Positions 47,424 to 57,000 of a stretch of DNA of 64,000 nt are shown here, piece after piece; position 1 is the first letter of the stretch; the number at the start of each line of letters is the position of its first letter. The translations under genes and the position numbers were made by a program. The stretch comes from Pontibacillus salicampi (lineage in GTDB: Bacteria > Bacillota > Bacilli > Bacillales > BH030062). Below the pieces are notes generated by a model that was not told where the DNA came from, searched no databases, and saw only the letters and a program-made list of their open reading frames with translations. The stretch is taken from assembly GCF_042434395.1 (NCBI RefSeq), contig NZ_JBHLTP010000013.1:434001-498000 (forward strand), given 5' to 3'.

Positions 47424-48932
47424 ATGAACTTAAAAAGGCGTTATCTGGCCGCCTTGCTAATACTGGCCATGTTAATTGGTGGAGGCGCCACATATGCTGG
47501 TGTGCAGTTCATCCAGCCAGGTACAGGACAAGCCCAAGAGCAGGATTCTGACCAAAAAGCAAGTACAGATAAAGGAACCACTTCGTCAGACGAAGAATCA
47601 ATAGGTAATATTCTAGATGGGTTAAAAGAGGACAACGAAGGCGAGCTCTCTAAAGTAAATAAAGCGTATTCCGTCATTATGGAAAAATACGTGTCCGATG
47701 TAGAGTCGAAACAGCTTATAGAGGGTGCCATTCAAGGAATGCTCGATACATTAGATGATCCATATAGTACGTATATGGATAAGGAAACGATGGAACAATT
47801 CAACAACTCTATCTCCTCCTCCTTTGAAGGTATTGGAACAGAAGTGAGCATGAAGGATGGCAGAGTTACGATTGTTTCTCCTTTTAAAGGTTCACCTGCG
47901 GAAGAAGCTGGTTTAAAGCCAAAGGACCAGATTGTTAGTGTGGACGGCGAGAACATTGAAGGTATGGATTTGTACGATGCTGTGTTAAAGATACGTGGGG
48001 AAAAAGGCACGACCGTTACGCTTGAAGTCGATCGTCCTGGCGTTGAGGAGAACTTGTCGATTAAAGTGAAGCGAGATACCATCCCTATTGAAACGGTGTA
48101 TTCCGATGTGAAAACAGTAGATAGAAAGAAGGTTGGCGTCTTAGAGGTAACCTCTTTCTCTGAAAATACAGCAGCTGATTTTGATAAAATGCTGAATGAG
48201 CTCGAGGATCAAGGCATAGAAGGACTCGTTATTGATGTACGCGGTAATCCAGGCGGCTTATTTACAGCAGCACAGGATATTTTAGAGAACTTTATAACGA
48301 AGGATCAGCCGTATGTACAAATTGAGGATAGCGAAGGAGAGAAAAAGCGTTACTTCTCCGATTTAAATGAGAAAAAGGATTATCCTATTACGGTTCTAAT
48401 GGATGAAGGCAGTGCCTCAGCTTCCGAAATATTAGCTGGAGCGATGAAGGAAGCTGGAGGATATGATCTTGTTGGGACGAACAGCTTTGGGAAAGGAACT
48501 GTACAGCAAGCCCTTCCAATGGGAGATGGCAGTAATCTGAAGCTTACTCTATTTAAATGGCTTACTCCAGATGGTAATTGGATTCATGAGGATGGAATTA
48601 AGCCTACTGTGAAAGAAGAATTACCAGAGTATTATTACACGAATCCGGTTCAAATCGATAAAACGTTACAATTTGATCAAACTAGCGATAAGATTGCAAA
48701 TGTACAAAAAATGCTCAAAGGTCTTGGCTATGACCCCGGACGAACAGATGGGTACTATAGCGATAAAACCGTATCTGCTGTGGAAGAGTTTCAACAAGAT
48801 AAGGATTTAGAAGTAACAGGGAAAATTAACGAGAAAACAGGCAGTACGCTGCAATCTCTCATTATCGAAAAAGTACAAAATAAAGAAAATGACACACAAA
48901 TGGATAAAGCACTAGAGGTTCTGTTCCAATAA
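47424..48932 (+). CDS. ctpB: Carboxy-terminal processing serine protease (S41)
   Basis: A 502-residue exported protease: N-terminal signal/anchor (YLAALLILAMLIGGGATYAGV), a polar linker, helical cap, PDZ domain (about 125-200; GIGTEVSMKDGRVTIVSPFKGSPAEEAGLKPKDQIVSVDG) and the S41 catalytic core with S332 in GSASASE and K357 in NSFGKGTVQ, 25 residues apart as in CtpB. A C-terminal peptidoglycan-binding domain follows (VQKMLKGLGYDPGRTDGYYSDKTVSAVEEFQ). In B. subtilis CtpB cleaves SpoIVFA during sporulation signalling. The ATG at 47424 follows GAGGTGA; the frame opens earlier at 47382, inside the leader. ctpB-minJ order is conserved. Confidence 0.95.
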   Translation: MNLKRRYLAALLILAMLIGGGATYAGVQFIQPGTGQAQEQDSDQKASTDKGTTSSDEESIGNILDGLKEDNEGELSKVNKAYSVIMEKYVSDVESKQLIEGAIQGMLDTLDDPYSTYMDKETMEQFNNSISSSFEGIGTEVSMKDGRVTIVSPFKGSPAEEAGLKPKDQIVSVDGENIEGMDLYDAVLKIRGEKGTTVTLEVDRPGVEENLSIKVKRDTIPIETVYSDVKTVDRKKVGVLEVTSFSENTAADFDKMLNELEDQGIEGLVIDVRGNPGGLFTAAQDILENFITKDQPYVQIEDSEGEKKRYFSDLNEKKDYPITVLMDEGSASASEILAGAMKEAGGYDLVGTNSFGKGTVQQALPMGDGSNLKLTLFKWLTPDGNWIHEDGIKPTVKEELPEYYYTNPVQIDKTLQFDQTSDKIANVQKMLKGLGYDPGRTDGYYSDKTVSAVEEFQQDKDLEVTGKINEKTGSTLQSLIIEKVQNKENDTQMDKALEVLFQ

Positions 48933-48962
48933 CAGGTGTGCTGCATCTATGTAGGATAGTAC

Positions 48963-48994
48963 TAACCCGTGGCTGTGGCTGCGGGTTATTTTTC
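48963..48994 (+). terminator. Terminator of ctpB
   Basis: TAACCCG (48963-48969) / CGGGTTA (48982-48988) with a TTTTT tail. The following 315 bp to minJ show only a leftward open frame without a start signal. Confidence 0.8.
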
Positions 48995-49310
48995 TGTTTA
49001 GAGAGGAATGTAATAATGGTTGCAGTGTTACCGTATCCTCCTTTAAATGGTGTAAGGGGAAAGCGTTGAATGAGAACAGAATCGAAGCTCTCTTTAATCC
49101 ATTGATACACCTTTTTACCGGAAAAGACGATTTTCTCATAACCTAGTATCCTTTTATTTTTGGAGAAAACCACAATTATTTATAGTATTGGAAGAGATAT
49201 CTAGGGAAACCTATTTTCTTCTTATTCCAGATAACGTACAATCAACATACATAGTCTAATTAGCGTATGCGAATATATTTGCATAGTACATATTTGTGGA
49301 GGGGACGATT

Positions 49311-50516
49311 ATGGTAGAATCATGGCTGCTAGAGTTAGCAAAAGGTATAGGAAGATTCTTCATTCACCCGATGGTGTACATCGTCATTGGACTCCTATTA
49401 CTAGCTTCCATTCAACGAATTAAACGAGAACGTAGAGATTTCGGAATAAAAGTATTTAATATTTATTCAGAGTGGAAGGGTACAAAAGGAATTGCGCTTC
49501 TTGGCGGTTTGCTCATTTCGGTAGTTTCTATTGCTGTTGGTATAGTAGTGCCCTATGCAGTTGTGTTACTGATGACTATCTTTTTCATACTGTCATCTTT
49601 CCTGCTTCGTTTTAATTGGATATCGCTAACCTATACAATGGGATTTACTTTCTTAGTTTTATATTTTGTACCGATAGATGCTGTTTCTTTTTTACCTTCC
49701 GTACTGTCCGATGGATTGGCAGCGTTTGATCCGACTAGCCTGCCTATCCTAATAGGGATCTTTTTAATAGTAGAAGCTTTTCTATGGAAGAAGCATCATA
49801 ATAATGCATCATTTCCTCATTACATTAAAGGGGGACGCGGTAAGCTAATCGGTCAGCACCAGGTGAAACGTCTTGGGATGATTCCAGCTTTCATGCTGAT
49901 TCCAGGAGGACTTATCGAAGCCTTTGCTTCATGGTGGCCGCTCTTTACTTTTAATGGAGAGAGCTTTGGGTTAATGCTCATTCCTTTTGTGACTGGATAT
50001 GATGTGAAGGTAAAAGGACTCTCTCCTCATCAGGCTGCCAATCAAATTGGCAATTATGTACTACTTCTCTCGTTTGTTACGTTAGCTGCTGCTATAGGCG
50101 GTCTATATATCCCTGTTCTATCCTTAATTAGTGTCGTGATAGCCATTTTGGGACGAGAGGCTAGTGTGTTGAGTGTAAAATGGCAGGACCGTGCTCGAAG
50201 TCCATTATTCACACCAAGGCATAACGGCTTACCTGTTCTAGGTGTTATCCCCTATTCAACAGCGGATAAAATGGGACTGATTGTCGGAGAGCAAATTGAA
50301 AAAGTAAACGGACAAGCCGTTTCCAATGAAGAGGAATTCCATCAGGCTCTTCAGCGTAACGGAGCTTATTGTAAGATGGAAATCCGCGATGCTAGTGGAG
50401 AAATTAAATTTGCGCAAAGTGCTATGTATCAGAACGACCATTATGAATTAGGTCTTATATTTGTAAAGGATCGTCATAAGAAAGAACAAACGAAAGGCAT
50501 ACGCGTATCGCAGTAA
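49311..50516 (+). CDS. minJ: Cell-division topological determinant MinJ (PDZ membrane protein)
   Basis: MinJ bridges DivIVA and MinD at the septum and poles. The 401-residue protein has about seven to eight TM segments (FFIHPMVYIVIGLLLLASIQRIKRERRDFG, IALLGGLLISVVSIAVGIVVPY, VVLLMTIFFILSSFLLRF, SYTMGFTFLVLYFVP-like, LPILIGIFLIVEAFLWKK, and two more). A C-terminal PDZ domain follows (HNGLPVLGVIPYSTADKMGLIVGEQIEKVNGQAV, about 300-385). Length and layout equal B. subtilis MinJ (~397). GGAGGGG at 49298-49304 serves the ATG at 49311. Following ctpB, as in B. subtilis. Confidence 0.92.
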   Translation: MVESWLLELAKGIGRFFIHPMVYIVIGLLLLASIQRIKRERRDFGIKVFNIYSEWKGTKGIALLGGLLISVVSIAVGIVVPYAVVLLMTIFFILSSFLLRFNWISLTYTMGFTFLVLYFVPIDAVSFLPSVLSDGLAAFDPTSLPILIGIFLIVEAFLWKKHHNNASFPHYIKGGRGKLIGQHQVKRLGMIPAFMLIPGGLIEAFASWWPLFTFNGESFGLMLIPFVTGYDVKVKGLSPHQAANQIGNYVLLLSFVTLAAAIGGLYIPVLSLISVVIAILGREASVLSVKWQDRARSPLFTPRHNGLPVLGVIPYSTADKMGLIVGEQIEKVNGQAVSNEEEFHQALQRNGAYCKMEIRDASGEIKFAQSAMYQNDHYELGLIFVKDRHKKEQTKGIRVSQ

Positions 50517-50522
50517 ACAGAC

Positions 50523-50557
50523 AAAAACTGGAGGGCAGAGCAGCTCTCCAGTTTTTC
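50523..50557 (+). terminator. Terminator of minJ
   Basis: AAAAACTGGAG (50523-50533) / CTCCAGTTTTT (50546-50556), perfect 11-bp arms; symmetric A and T runs could serve the convergent small gene too. Confidence 0.92.
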
Positions 50558-50572
50558 TATATCGATATGTCG

Positions 50573-50701
50573 TTACCGATCATAGAACCAATTTTCATAT
50601 GGCTCTACTACAATAGGAGTTTTAGATAGTTTTAAAGCAGTATAGACAGTAGCAATCTCGAAGGAACATAATAATAGTAGAATGATAAATCCTTTTATCA
50701 T
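50573..50701 (-). CDS. Small membrane protein (42 aa)
   Basis: A 42-residue leftward frame with one TM helix (MIKGFIILLLLCSFEIATVY) and a polar tail ending VEPYENWFYDR. AAAGGAGG is placed 9 nt before the ATG at 50701, which strongly supports translation; the longer frame to 50770 lacks such a site. It is convergent with minJ and shares its terminator. No family recognised. Confidence 0.65.
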   Translation of the reverse strand: MIKGFIILLLLCSFEIATVYTALKLSKTPIVVEPYENWFYDR

Positions 50702-50811
50702 ACTGTCTCGCCTCCTTTCTGTGAGATAGGTGTACCATAAGGTAGTGTTTACTTTTTGATAAATGGCCATGGCTTTTAAGGGAGTACTTGCAAGTTGAGT
50801 TAACTATAAAG

Positions 50812-50829
50812 TATGAAATGCGTTTCATA
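50812..50829. promoter_or_regulatory. Palindromic operator candidate before the LacI-type gene
   Basis: TATGAAATGCGTTTCATA: 7-bp arms TATGAAA/TTTCATA around TGCG. LacI/GalR-type proteins bind such CG-centred palindromes. It is 93 bp ahead of the regulator, suggesting autoregulation, or control of the leftward small gene. Confidence 0.55.
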
Positions 50830-50921
50830 GCAAGAGGATTATGAAAGAAAAAGGATAGAGGATTGAAATAGGTTTTCCACTGGTGGAGTTCTATTGTTTG
50901 TAAGGTAAGGAGGTTAAGGAA

Positions 50922-51896
50922 TTGGCTAACATAAAAGACGTTGCCCAATACGCAAATGTATCTGTTACGACCGTTTCAAGGGTACTGAATGGTCATCCCT
51001 ATGTAAGGGAGGAAAAGCGAAAAGCAGTGGAGGCAGCTATTGAGGCATTAGAATACATCCAAAACAGCAATGCTATTAATCTTTCTGTAGGTAAGACGAG
51101 GCTAATAGGGGTTGTAATTCCGTTTGTTAATCATCCATATTTCTCGCAATTATTGAATGGGATATCTAGCCGAGCTCTGGAACTTGGATATACGCTTGTC
51201 CTTTTTCAGACTACCTATGATGAAAATAAAGAAATAGAAGCTATGGAAATGCTTAAGCATAAACAAATCGATGGAGTGGTTATTACATCAAGAGCTGTGT
51301 CGTGGGATTGTTTAAAAGGCTATCAACCTTACGGGCCGATTGTTGTATGTGAAGATAATGCCTCCGAGCACATTTCTTCTGTTTCTATTCATCATTATGA
51401 TGCCTTTACTGCAGGTATGAATCTACTAATAGAATCAGGCCACCGTCGTATTGGCTATTGTATATCTCGTCCTAATAGCACCAATAGTCTAATAAGGCAG
51501 GAAGCATTTGCTGATGCGATGAACAGAATAGGGGCCTCTATCCATGAAGAGTGGCTGTTTACGAATCGGTTGTCGCTAGAAGACGGGGAACAAGTAGTTC
51601 ATCAGCTGTTAGTTCAGGGAGAAAAGCCTAGTGCATTACTCGTTGCGAGTGATCAGGTTGCAGCAGGGATTGTTATGGAATGCCAAAAGCAAGGGATGAC
51701 AGTGCCTGGAGACTTAGCCGTTGTTGGGTTTGATAACCATCCTATTTCGAAGGCTTTGAATATCACCACTATAGCTTTACCGTTTCAAGAGGTAGGAAGA
51801 GCGTTAGTGAATAGTGTACTAATGGAAGATAAACCAACAAGACAGCAGTATGGCTTTGAGGTTATCTCCAGAGGAAGTGTAGTGGAACAAGAATAA
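50922..51896 (+). CDS. LacI-family transcriptional regulator
   Basis: A 324-residue regulator. The N-terminal LacI helix-turn-helix (ANIKDVAQYANVSVTTVSRVLNGHPYVREEKRKAVEAAIEALEY) with hinge helix is followed by a periplasmic-binding-like effector domain (TRLIGVVIPFVNHPYFSQLLNGI, GHRRIGYCISRP, ALLVASDQVAAGIVMECQKQGMTVPGDLAVVGFDNHPIS). It resembles the DegA-type subgroup; effector unknown. The TTG start has AAGGAGG 8 nt upstream. It stands alone; no sugar-catabolic genes adjoin. A matching palindrome lies upstream. Confidence 0.93.
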   Translation: MANIKDVAQYANVSVTTVSRVLNGHPYVREEKRKAVEAAIEALEYIQNSNAINLSVGKTRLIGVVIPFVNHPYFSQLLNGISSRALELGYTLVLFQTTYDENKEIEAMEMLKHKQIDGVVITSRAVSWDCLKGYQPYGPIVVCEDNASEHISSVSIHHYDAFTAGMNLLIESGHRRIGYCISRPNSTNSLIRQEAFADAMNRIGASIHEEWLFTNRLSLEDGEQVVHQLLVQGEKPSALLVASDQVAAGIVMECQKQGMTVPGDLAVVGFDNHPISKALNITTIALPFQEVGRALVNSVLMEDKPTRQQYGFEVISRGSVVEQE

Positions 51897-52004
51897 CGCT
51901 TACGAAGGGTTGTTACATAGTGTTATTTTGGGCTTTATTTCCATTCCCTTCTATTAGATAATATTAATGGGTAGAAGGCAAAGTTGGGAAAGGAGATATT
52001 GGAC

Positions 52005-53627
52005 GTGAAAAAATACCAAGAAAAATTCCTGACTAGAGTGAAGGCAACATTAGAAACATGGGAATTGCAGTCGAGTGTGGAGCATACAGAGATCTATCAT
52101 TTTTTGCACTCCTTAAAGGGAACAGCACTATCGATTGGATTAGAGGGGTTAACCACTCAAGCGGCAAAGCTTCTGGATAAGATAAATGAATCGGACATAA
52201 GAATATGGACTTACGAGGAATGGAAGCCGTTCATAGCCCCAGTCCAGGAAGAGGTAGACCAATATCATATACATAACCTTCCGGAGACGGAACTGGAACC
52301 GATTTCAATGCTGAAAGATACCGATGTTTCCGGCCCGCTAGTATTAGTAGTGGAGGATGACATTGAAATGCTTACTTTTCTCAAGGATCATCTGGAGCCG
52401 TATTACAGCGTCTTGGTGGCTGCTTCTGTTGAAAAAGCAGTTTCCATTTTTTATGGTCAAAAGCCGGACTATGTCATCGTGGACATCTATTTAGGGGAAG
52501 AAACCGGCTTTGAAATACTGGAGGAGATTGTAGACAAGGCGAGAAAAAGCCTAATCCCTACTATGCTTATTAGCGCTGACAGCTCCCTTCAAATAAAAAC
52601 GAAAGCGTATCGCTCTGGAGCATTTGACTTTTTAGCCAAGCCGTTTCATCCAGAGGAACTGCTGTCTATTTTGGAAAATCGTCTGCGATATCGAAATACA
52701 GTCAATCAGCAAATTCTGACGGATAAGCTGACAGGAGCATACAATAGAAAATTCTTAGAGGATGAGCTGCTCCGGCAATGGAACGAATATAAACGGGATG
52801 ATTACCCCTTTTCAGTAGCGATGCTTGATATTGATCGCTTTAAGAGTGTGAACGATACATATGGTCATGATGTAGGTGACATTATTCTCCAGCGTTTGTC
52901 CGATATGATTCACAGCAACAAACGGAGCGGCGACTTTTTTATTCGATATGGTGGTGAAGAATTTACGGTACTGATGCCGAAGACGACAACGGAGCAGGCT
53001 ATTGTGCTGTTAAATCGTTTAAGAGAAAGCTTTGCACGAATGGAATTGTCATTTGGGGAGTCCCCATTATCCTGCACGTTTTCCTCTGGAGTATCGACGG
53101 TTTCTTCCCACACGGGAAATCCAAATGAGTTAATCAAACAGGCGGATATTGCCCTATATCAAGCTAAACGACATGGAAGAAATCAAGTCAGAAAATTTAT
53201 CAGCGGAGAAGCGAAAATGGAGCCTGCCGAAGAAAATGTGCTTCATATTGGGATTGTTGATGATGATCCGGTCATTCGTGAATTGCTGGAGGACCAATTA
53301 GCTGGAATGTCTATTCCTAATCATAGAGTAGCGTTTAGCTATTTCCCGGATGGCAGAAGCTTCTTAGATGCGAATTGGACCTCTCAACAGGGGAAGTTCA
53401 TGCTGCTATTAGACGGAGTTATGCCAGATATGGATGGGTTACATGTGTTGGAGCAGCTAAGAGATGAAGCTAATGATGTAGTAATTATCATGCTGACTGC
53501 TAGAAAAAAAGATCAGGATATTGTCAAAGCTCTGGAGCTTGGTGCCGATGATTATATTACCAAGCCTTTTAGTGTCAAAGAGGTAGAAGCCCGAGTGAAA
53601 CGATTGGCTAATAGACTGTTAGTGTAG
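52005..53627 (+). CDS. Hpt-REC-GGDEF-REC phosphorelay diguanylate cyclase
   Basis: A 540-residue multi-domain signalling protein without TM segments. Hpt domain at ~1-90 with H35 in FLHSLKGTALS; receiver 1 at ~105-220 (D160 in YVIVDIYLGEETG); GGDEF domain at ~235-395 with GGEEF at 316-320 and DIDRFKSVNDTYGHDVGD, so cyclase activity is expected; and a C-terminal receiver 2 at ~410-535 (D470 in LLLDGVMPDMDG, DDYITKPF). It can thus accept, pass on and respond to phosphate. The GTG at 52005 is preferred (AAAGGAG 9 nt upstream); the TTG 51999 is an alternative. First of three linked signalling genes. Confidence 0.92.
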   Translation: MKKYQEKFLTRVKATLETWELQSSVEHTEIYHFLHSLKGTALSIGLEGLTTQAAKLLDKINESDIRIWTYEEWKPFIAPVQEEVDQYHIHNLPETELEPISMLKDTDVSGPLVLVVEDDIEMLTFLKDHLEPYYSVLVAASVEKAVSIFYGQKPDYVIVDIYLGEETGFEILEEIVDKARKSLIPTMLISADSSLQIKTKAYRSGAFDFLAKPFHPEELLSILENRLRYRNTVNQQILTDKLTGAYNRKFLEDELLRQWNEYKRDDYPFSVAMLDIDRFKSVNDTYGHDVGDIILQRLSDMIHSNKRSGDFFIRYGGEEFTVLMPKTTTEQAIVLLNRLRESFARMELSFGESPLSCTFSSGVSTVSSHTGNPNELIKQADIALYQAKRHGRNQVRKFISGEAKMEPAEENVLHIGIVDDDPVIRELLEDQLAGMSIPNHRVAFSYFPDGRSFLDANWTSQQGKFMLLLDGVMPDMDGLHVLEQLRDEANDVVIIMLTARKKDQDIVKALELGADDYITKPFSVKEVEARVKRLANRLLV

Positions 53628-53639
53628 AGGAGGAAGCAG

Positions 53640-54005
53640 ATGAAACGTATTTTATTAGCAGATGATGAAGAAGTGCTGCGCATGTTAATTGTCGACACGC
53701 TGGAAGAGGAAGGGTACGAAATAGTCGAAGCGGAAGATGGATATGAGGCGTTGGAATGGTTACGTAAGGATACCTTTGATCTTGTTATTTTAGATAATAT
53801 GATGCCTGGAAAAACAGGTATAGAGGTAGCACGCGACATTCAATCGTTACCACATAGAGATGATTTTGACATTTTGATGTTAACCGCTAAACATCAACAG
53901 AAGGACATTGATGAATCCAAGCAGGCTGGAATTCAATATTATATGGGAAAGCCCTTCAGCCCTATGAAGCTTATGGAAGTGGTGGAGGAAATTTTGAATG
54001 CCTAA
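53640..54005 (+). CDS. Stand-alone response regulator receiver
   Basis: A 121-residue single receiver domain: acidic DDEEVL at the start, phospho-acceptor D52 in LVILDNMMPGKTG, LTAKH and K in YYMGKPFSPMKLMEVVEEIL. No output domain, so it is a CheY/Spo0F-like shuttle or a stand-alone effector. GGAGGAAG precedes the ATG, 12 bp after the cyclase gene. Its 3' end overlaps the hybrid kinase by 8 bp. It would naturally link the kinase with the Hpt of the upstream protein. Confidence 0.93.
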   Translation: MKRILLADDEEVLRMLIVDTLEEEGYEIVEAEDGYEALEWLRKDTFDLVILDNMMPGKTGIEVARDIQSLPHRDDFDILMLTAKHQQKDIDESKQAGIQYYMGKPFSPMKLMEVVEEILNA

Positions 54006-57000
54006 CTTTTTTAAACAGAGTATTCGCAGACAATTCCTTTTTATCATGATGTTTGTTTTTCTACTGGCGTTTGTAGGGATGATGATCATTCTTCTCGTTG
54101 AATCACAAATGAAAGCATCTTATGTAGAGAAACGCGAGCAGGTATCGAAGGAAGTAGAGCTCCTTGAAAATTTGGAGGAGCAGTATAACCAAATGGTCCT
54201 TCGAGCAAGGGGATACCTTGCCTTTGGAAATGAAGGAGAATGGGAGAAAAGTGTACAGGCGCATGACCAGTTAGTAACCGATATTCTGGCTTATAAAAAT
54301 TTGTCGTTAACCAACGAAGAGTCAGAGATGATAACGAACCTGGAGTCTTACGTCAATCGGTATTGGGATGAATTATTGCCGCAAGCTGTTACCCATATGG
54401 AGAATGGAGAATATGAGGATATACAGGCTTTATCCTTCACAAGCGAAGGAACGGATAAGGTGAATAGCTTATTTCAAACGTTACATACACTTGTAGAGGA
54501 AAAAGAACAGGACCTGCTTCGTTCTCATGATGATTTCATGAGTACCTTTGATTTACTGACCGTATTTATGATCTTATTTATTGCTGTGCTGTTTACCTTA
54601 TTAAGCTTAGCGACGAAAAAGCTCTCCAGAGACATTGCTATGCCTTTATTTGAGCTGTCTGCTACTGCGGAAAGACTTGCCAAGGAAGAGCAGGTGTCGA
54701 TACCGAAGTTTGATCGGAAGGATGAAATTGGTACGCTCGCTCATTCCTTTGAGAATATGGCGAATACCATCCAAGAAAGAGAGGCTGATTTGCAGGCTCA
54801 TGTCGAAGAGCTGCAAGCACAGCAGGATGAATTGACAGACCAGCAAGAGCGGCTAGAGTCCTCCTATCAAGAAATTAACACGCTCAATATGGCCATTAAC
54901 GAAGCTGCAATTGTAGCTATATCCGACAATAAAGGGATCTTCACCTTTGTTAATGATAAGTACTGTGAGCTGTCCAAGTATAAGAAGGAGGAGCTGGAAG
55001 GCTTGCCGTACACCATAATCCTTTCTGGCGAACATGAAGACGCATTTTATGATAGCTTACTGACTACATTGCGTTCAGGACGGATTTGGAAAGGAGAGAT
55101 TCGTAATAGAGCTAAGGATGGCTCCATTTATTGGACAGATACCACGATTGTTCCGTATCTAGATGAAAATGGTGAAATTGAACAGTTTATTAATATTCAA
55201 TTTGATATTACCATCATTAAGCATGCAGAAGCAGAGCTGAAAGATATGCTGGAAGAATCGAACCGTACGAAGCTCATGCTGGAGGATTATAACGAGTTTA
55301 ATCATGTTCTATCCACTACGTTGGAAAAGGAAGACATGATGGAAGCGGTTATGTATAAGCTCAGCAGTATCTTTCACTATGAAAAAGGGATACTAGTAGA
55401 TTTAAATGAGTATGAATATACCTGTATTGGGATTGGAGAAGAAGCCGCTAGACAATATGTACAGCACATCGACACACATGTGCTCGTTCGTCTCCAAGAC
55501 ATAAAAGAGCTGTATGTGACCAAACGGGAAGCACTCGAAGGAGAGCGAGGGTATCATGACTCGCCTTTGTATAGCTACGATGTAACAGCACCTATATTTA
55601 ACTCTGACGGAAATATAATGGCTGTTTTCAGCTGCACAAGAGTTGGAATGGAGTTTACAGAGGATGAACTAGATGAATTAGATGGATTGCTGAATCAGGT
55701 AGCATTATCGCTTGGGAAGATATTACTGTATGACCAGACGGAAAATGATCGTCAATTAAACCAGACCATTATTGATAATGTAAACGAAGGTATTCAATTT
55801 GTGGACAAATCGGGGGATTTGGTGCAGTACAATGAAAAAATGTGCGAATTCCTGCATATCACCTCAGAGGAAGCATTTAGTTCTGCCTCGTTTGAGCAAT
55901 GGAAGGAAGTTTTTTTACGTCGAATTGGGGATCATGAAGCGCTGTCTGCTTTTTTTGAGGAAACGATATTCTCTTCTGAAGCAACAGGCTCCATCCTCCA
56001 ATATGAAATAGAATATCCAAACAAGCGTATCATGGAAGTGTATGCGGAGCGAATAGTTCATAATCAGCATCAGCTAGGGACACTGCTCGTACATCGCGAC
56101 ATTACCTCTCAATATGAAGTTGACCAAATGAAATCAGAGCTTGTGAGTACTGTCAGCCATGAACTGCGAACTCCTTTGGCAAGTGTTCTTGGCTATACTG
56201 AACTCATGCTGAAGAGAAATCTGTCAGAAGAAAAGCAGAAGCGATACATTGATACCATTCATAAGGAAGCCAAACGACTCACCAACCTTATTAATGATTT
56301 TCTAGATTTGCAGCGAATGGAGTCAGGTCGCCAAAGCTATACAGTGGAAGAGCTTAATGTTATCGATTTGGCTAAGGAAGTTATGGAAGGATTTAAAATC
56401 CATAACCCAACTCATTATTTTGAAGTGCAGCATCGTATGGAAAGAGCAGTTATTTCTGGAGACAGAGAGAAGCTAGTCCAGGTCTTTACCAATTTAATCG
56501 GCAATGCAGTGAAATTTTCTCCTGAAGGTGGGTCTGTCATTGTTTCTATTACAACGAGTGAGGAGGAAGTCGTTGTTCATATAGCAGATGAAGGGTTGGG
56601 CATACCGGATAGTGAAATGACCAAGCTGTTTAAAAAGTTTCACCGAATAGATAATACGGATAGAAGGAAAATTGGTGGAACTGGATTAGGGCTTGCTATT
56701 TGCAAGGAAATAATTGAAGCGCATGAAGGAGCTATTACAGTCCACTCGGAAATTGGAGTAGGTAGTGTATTTACGTTTCGGCTGCCCTCTGCCCCAGGTA
56801 AACGACAGCAGGACGGCAGCTCCAAGCACCCATTATACTCTGGCTTCCCTCTTTTAATGGTAGTAGAGGATGACGAGAGCCTCGCTTCTCTATTATCAGA
56901 GGAATTAAATGGAGCAGGGTTTAATGTATTGTCCTTCTCTACTGCAGAGGCTGCCCTCGACTCTTTACAGCAGCACGAGCCGGATGCCTTTGTGATAGAC

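Noticed and set aside
48862..49173. 103-codon leftward frame between ctpB and minJ
   Set aside because: It runs through the ctpB terminator and into ctpB. The part RILGYEKIVFSGKKVYQWIK looks protein-like and might be a remnant, but no family or start site supports it.
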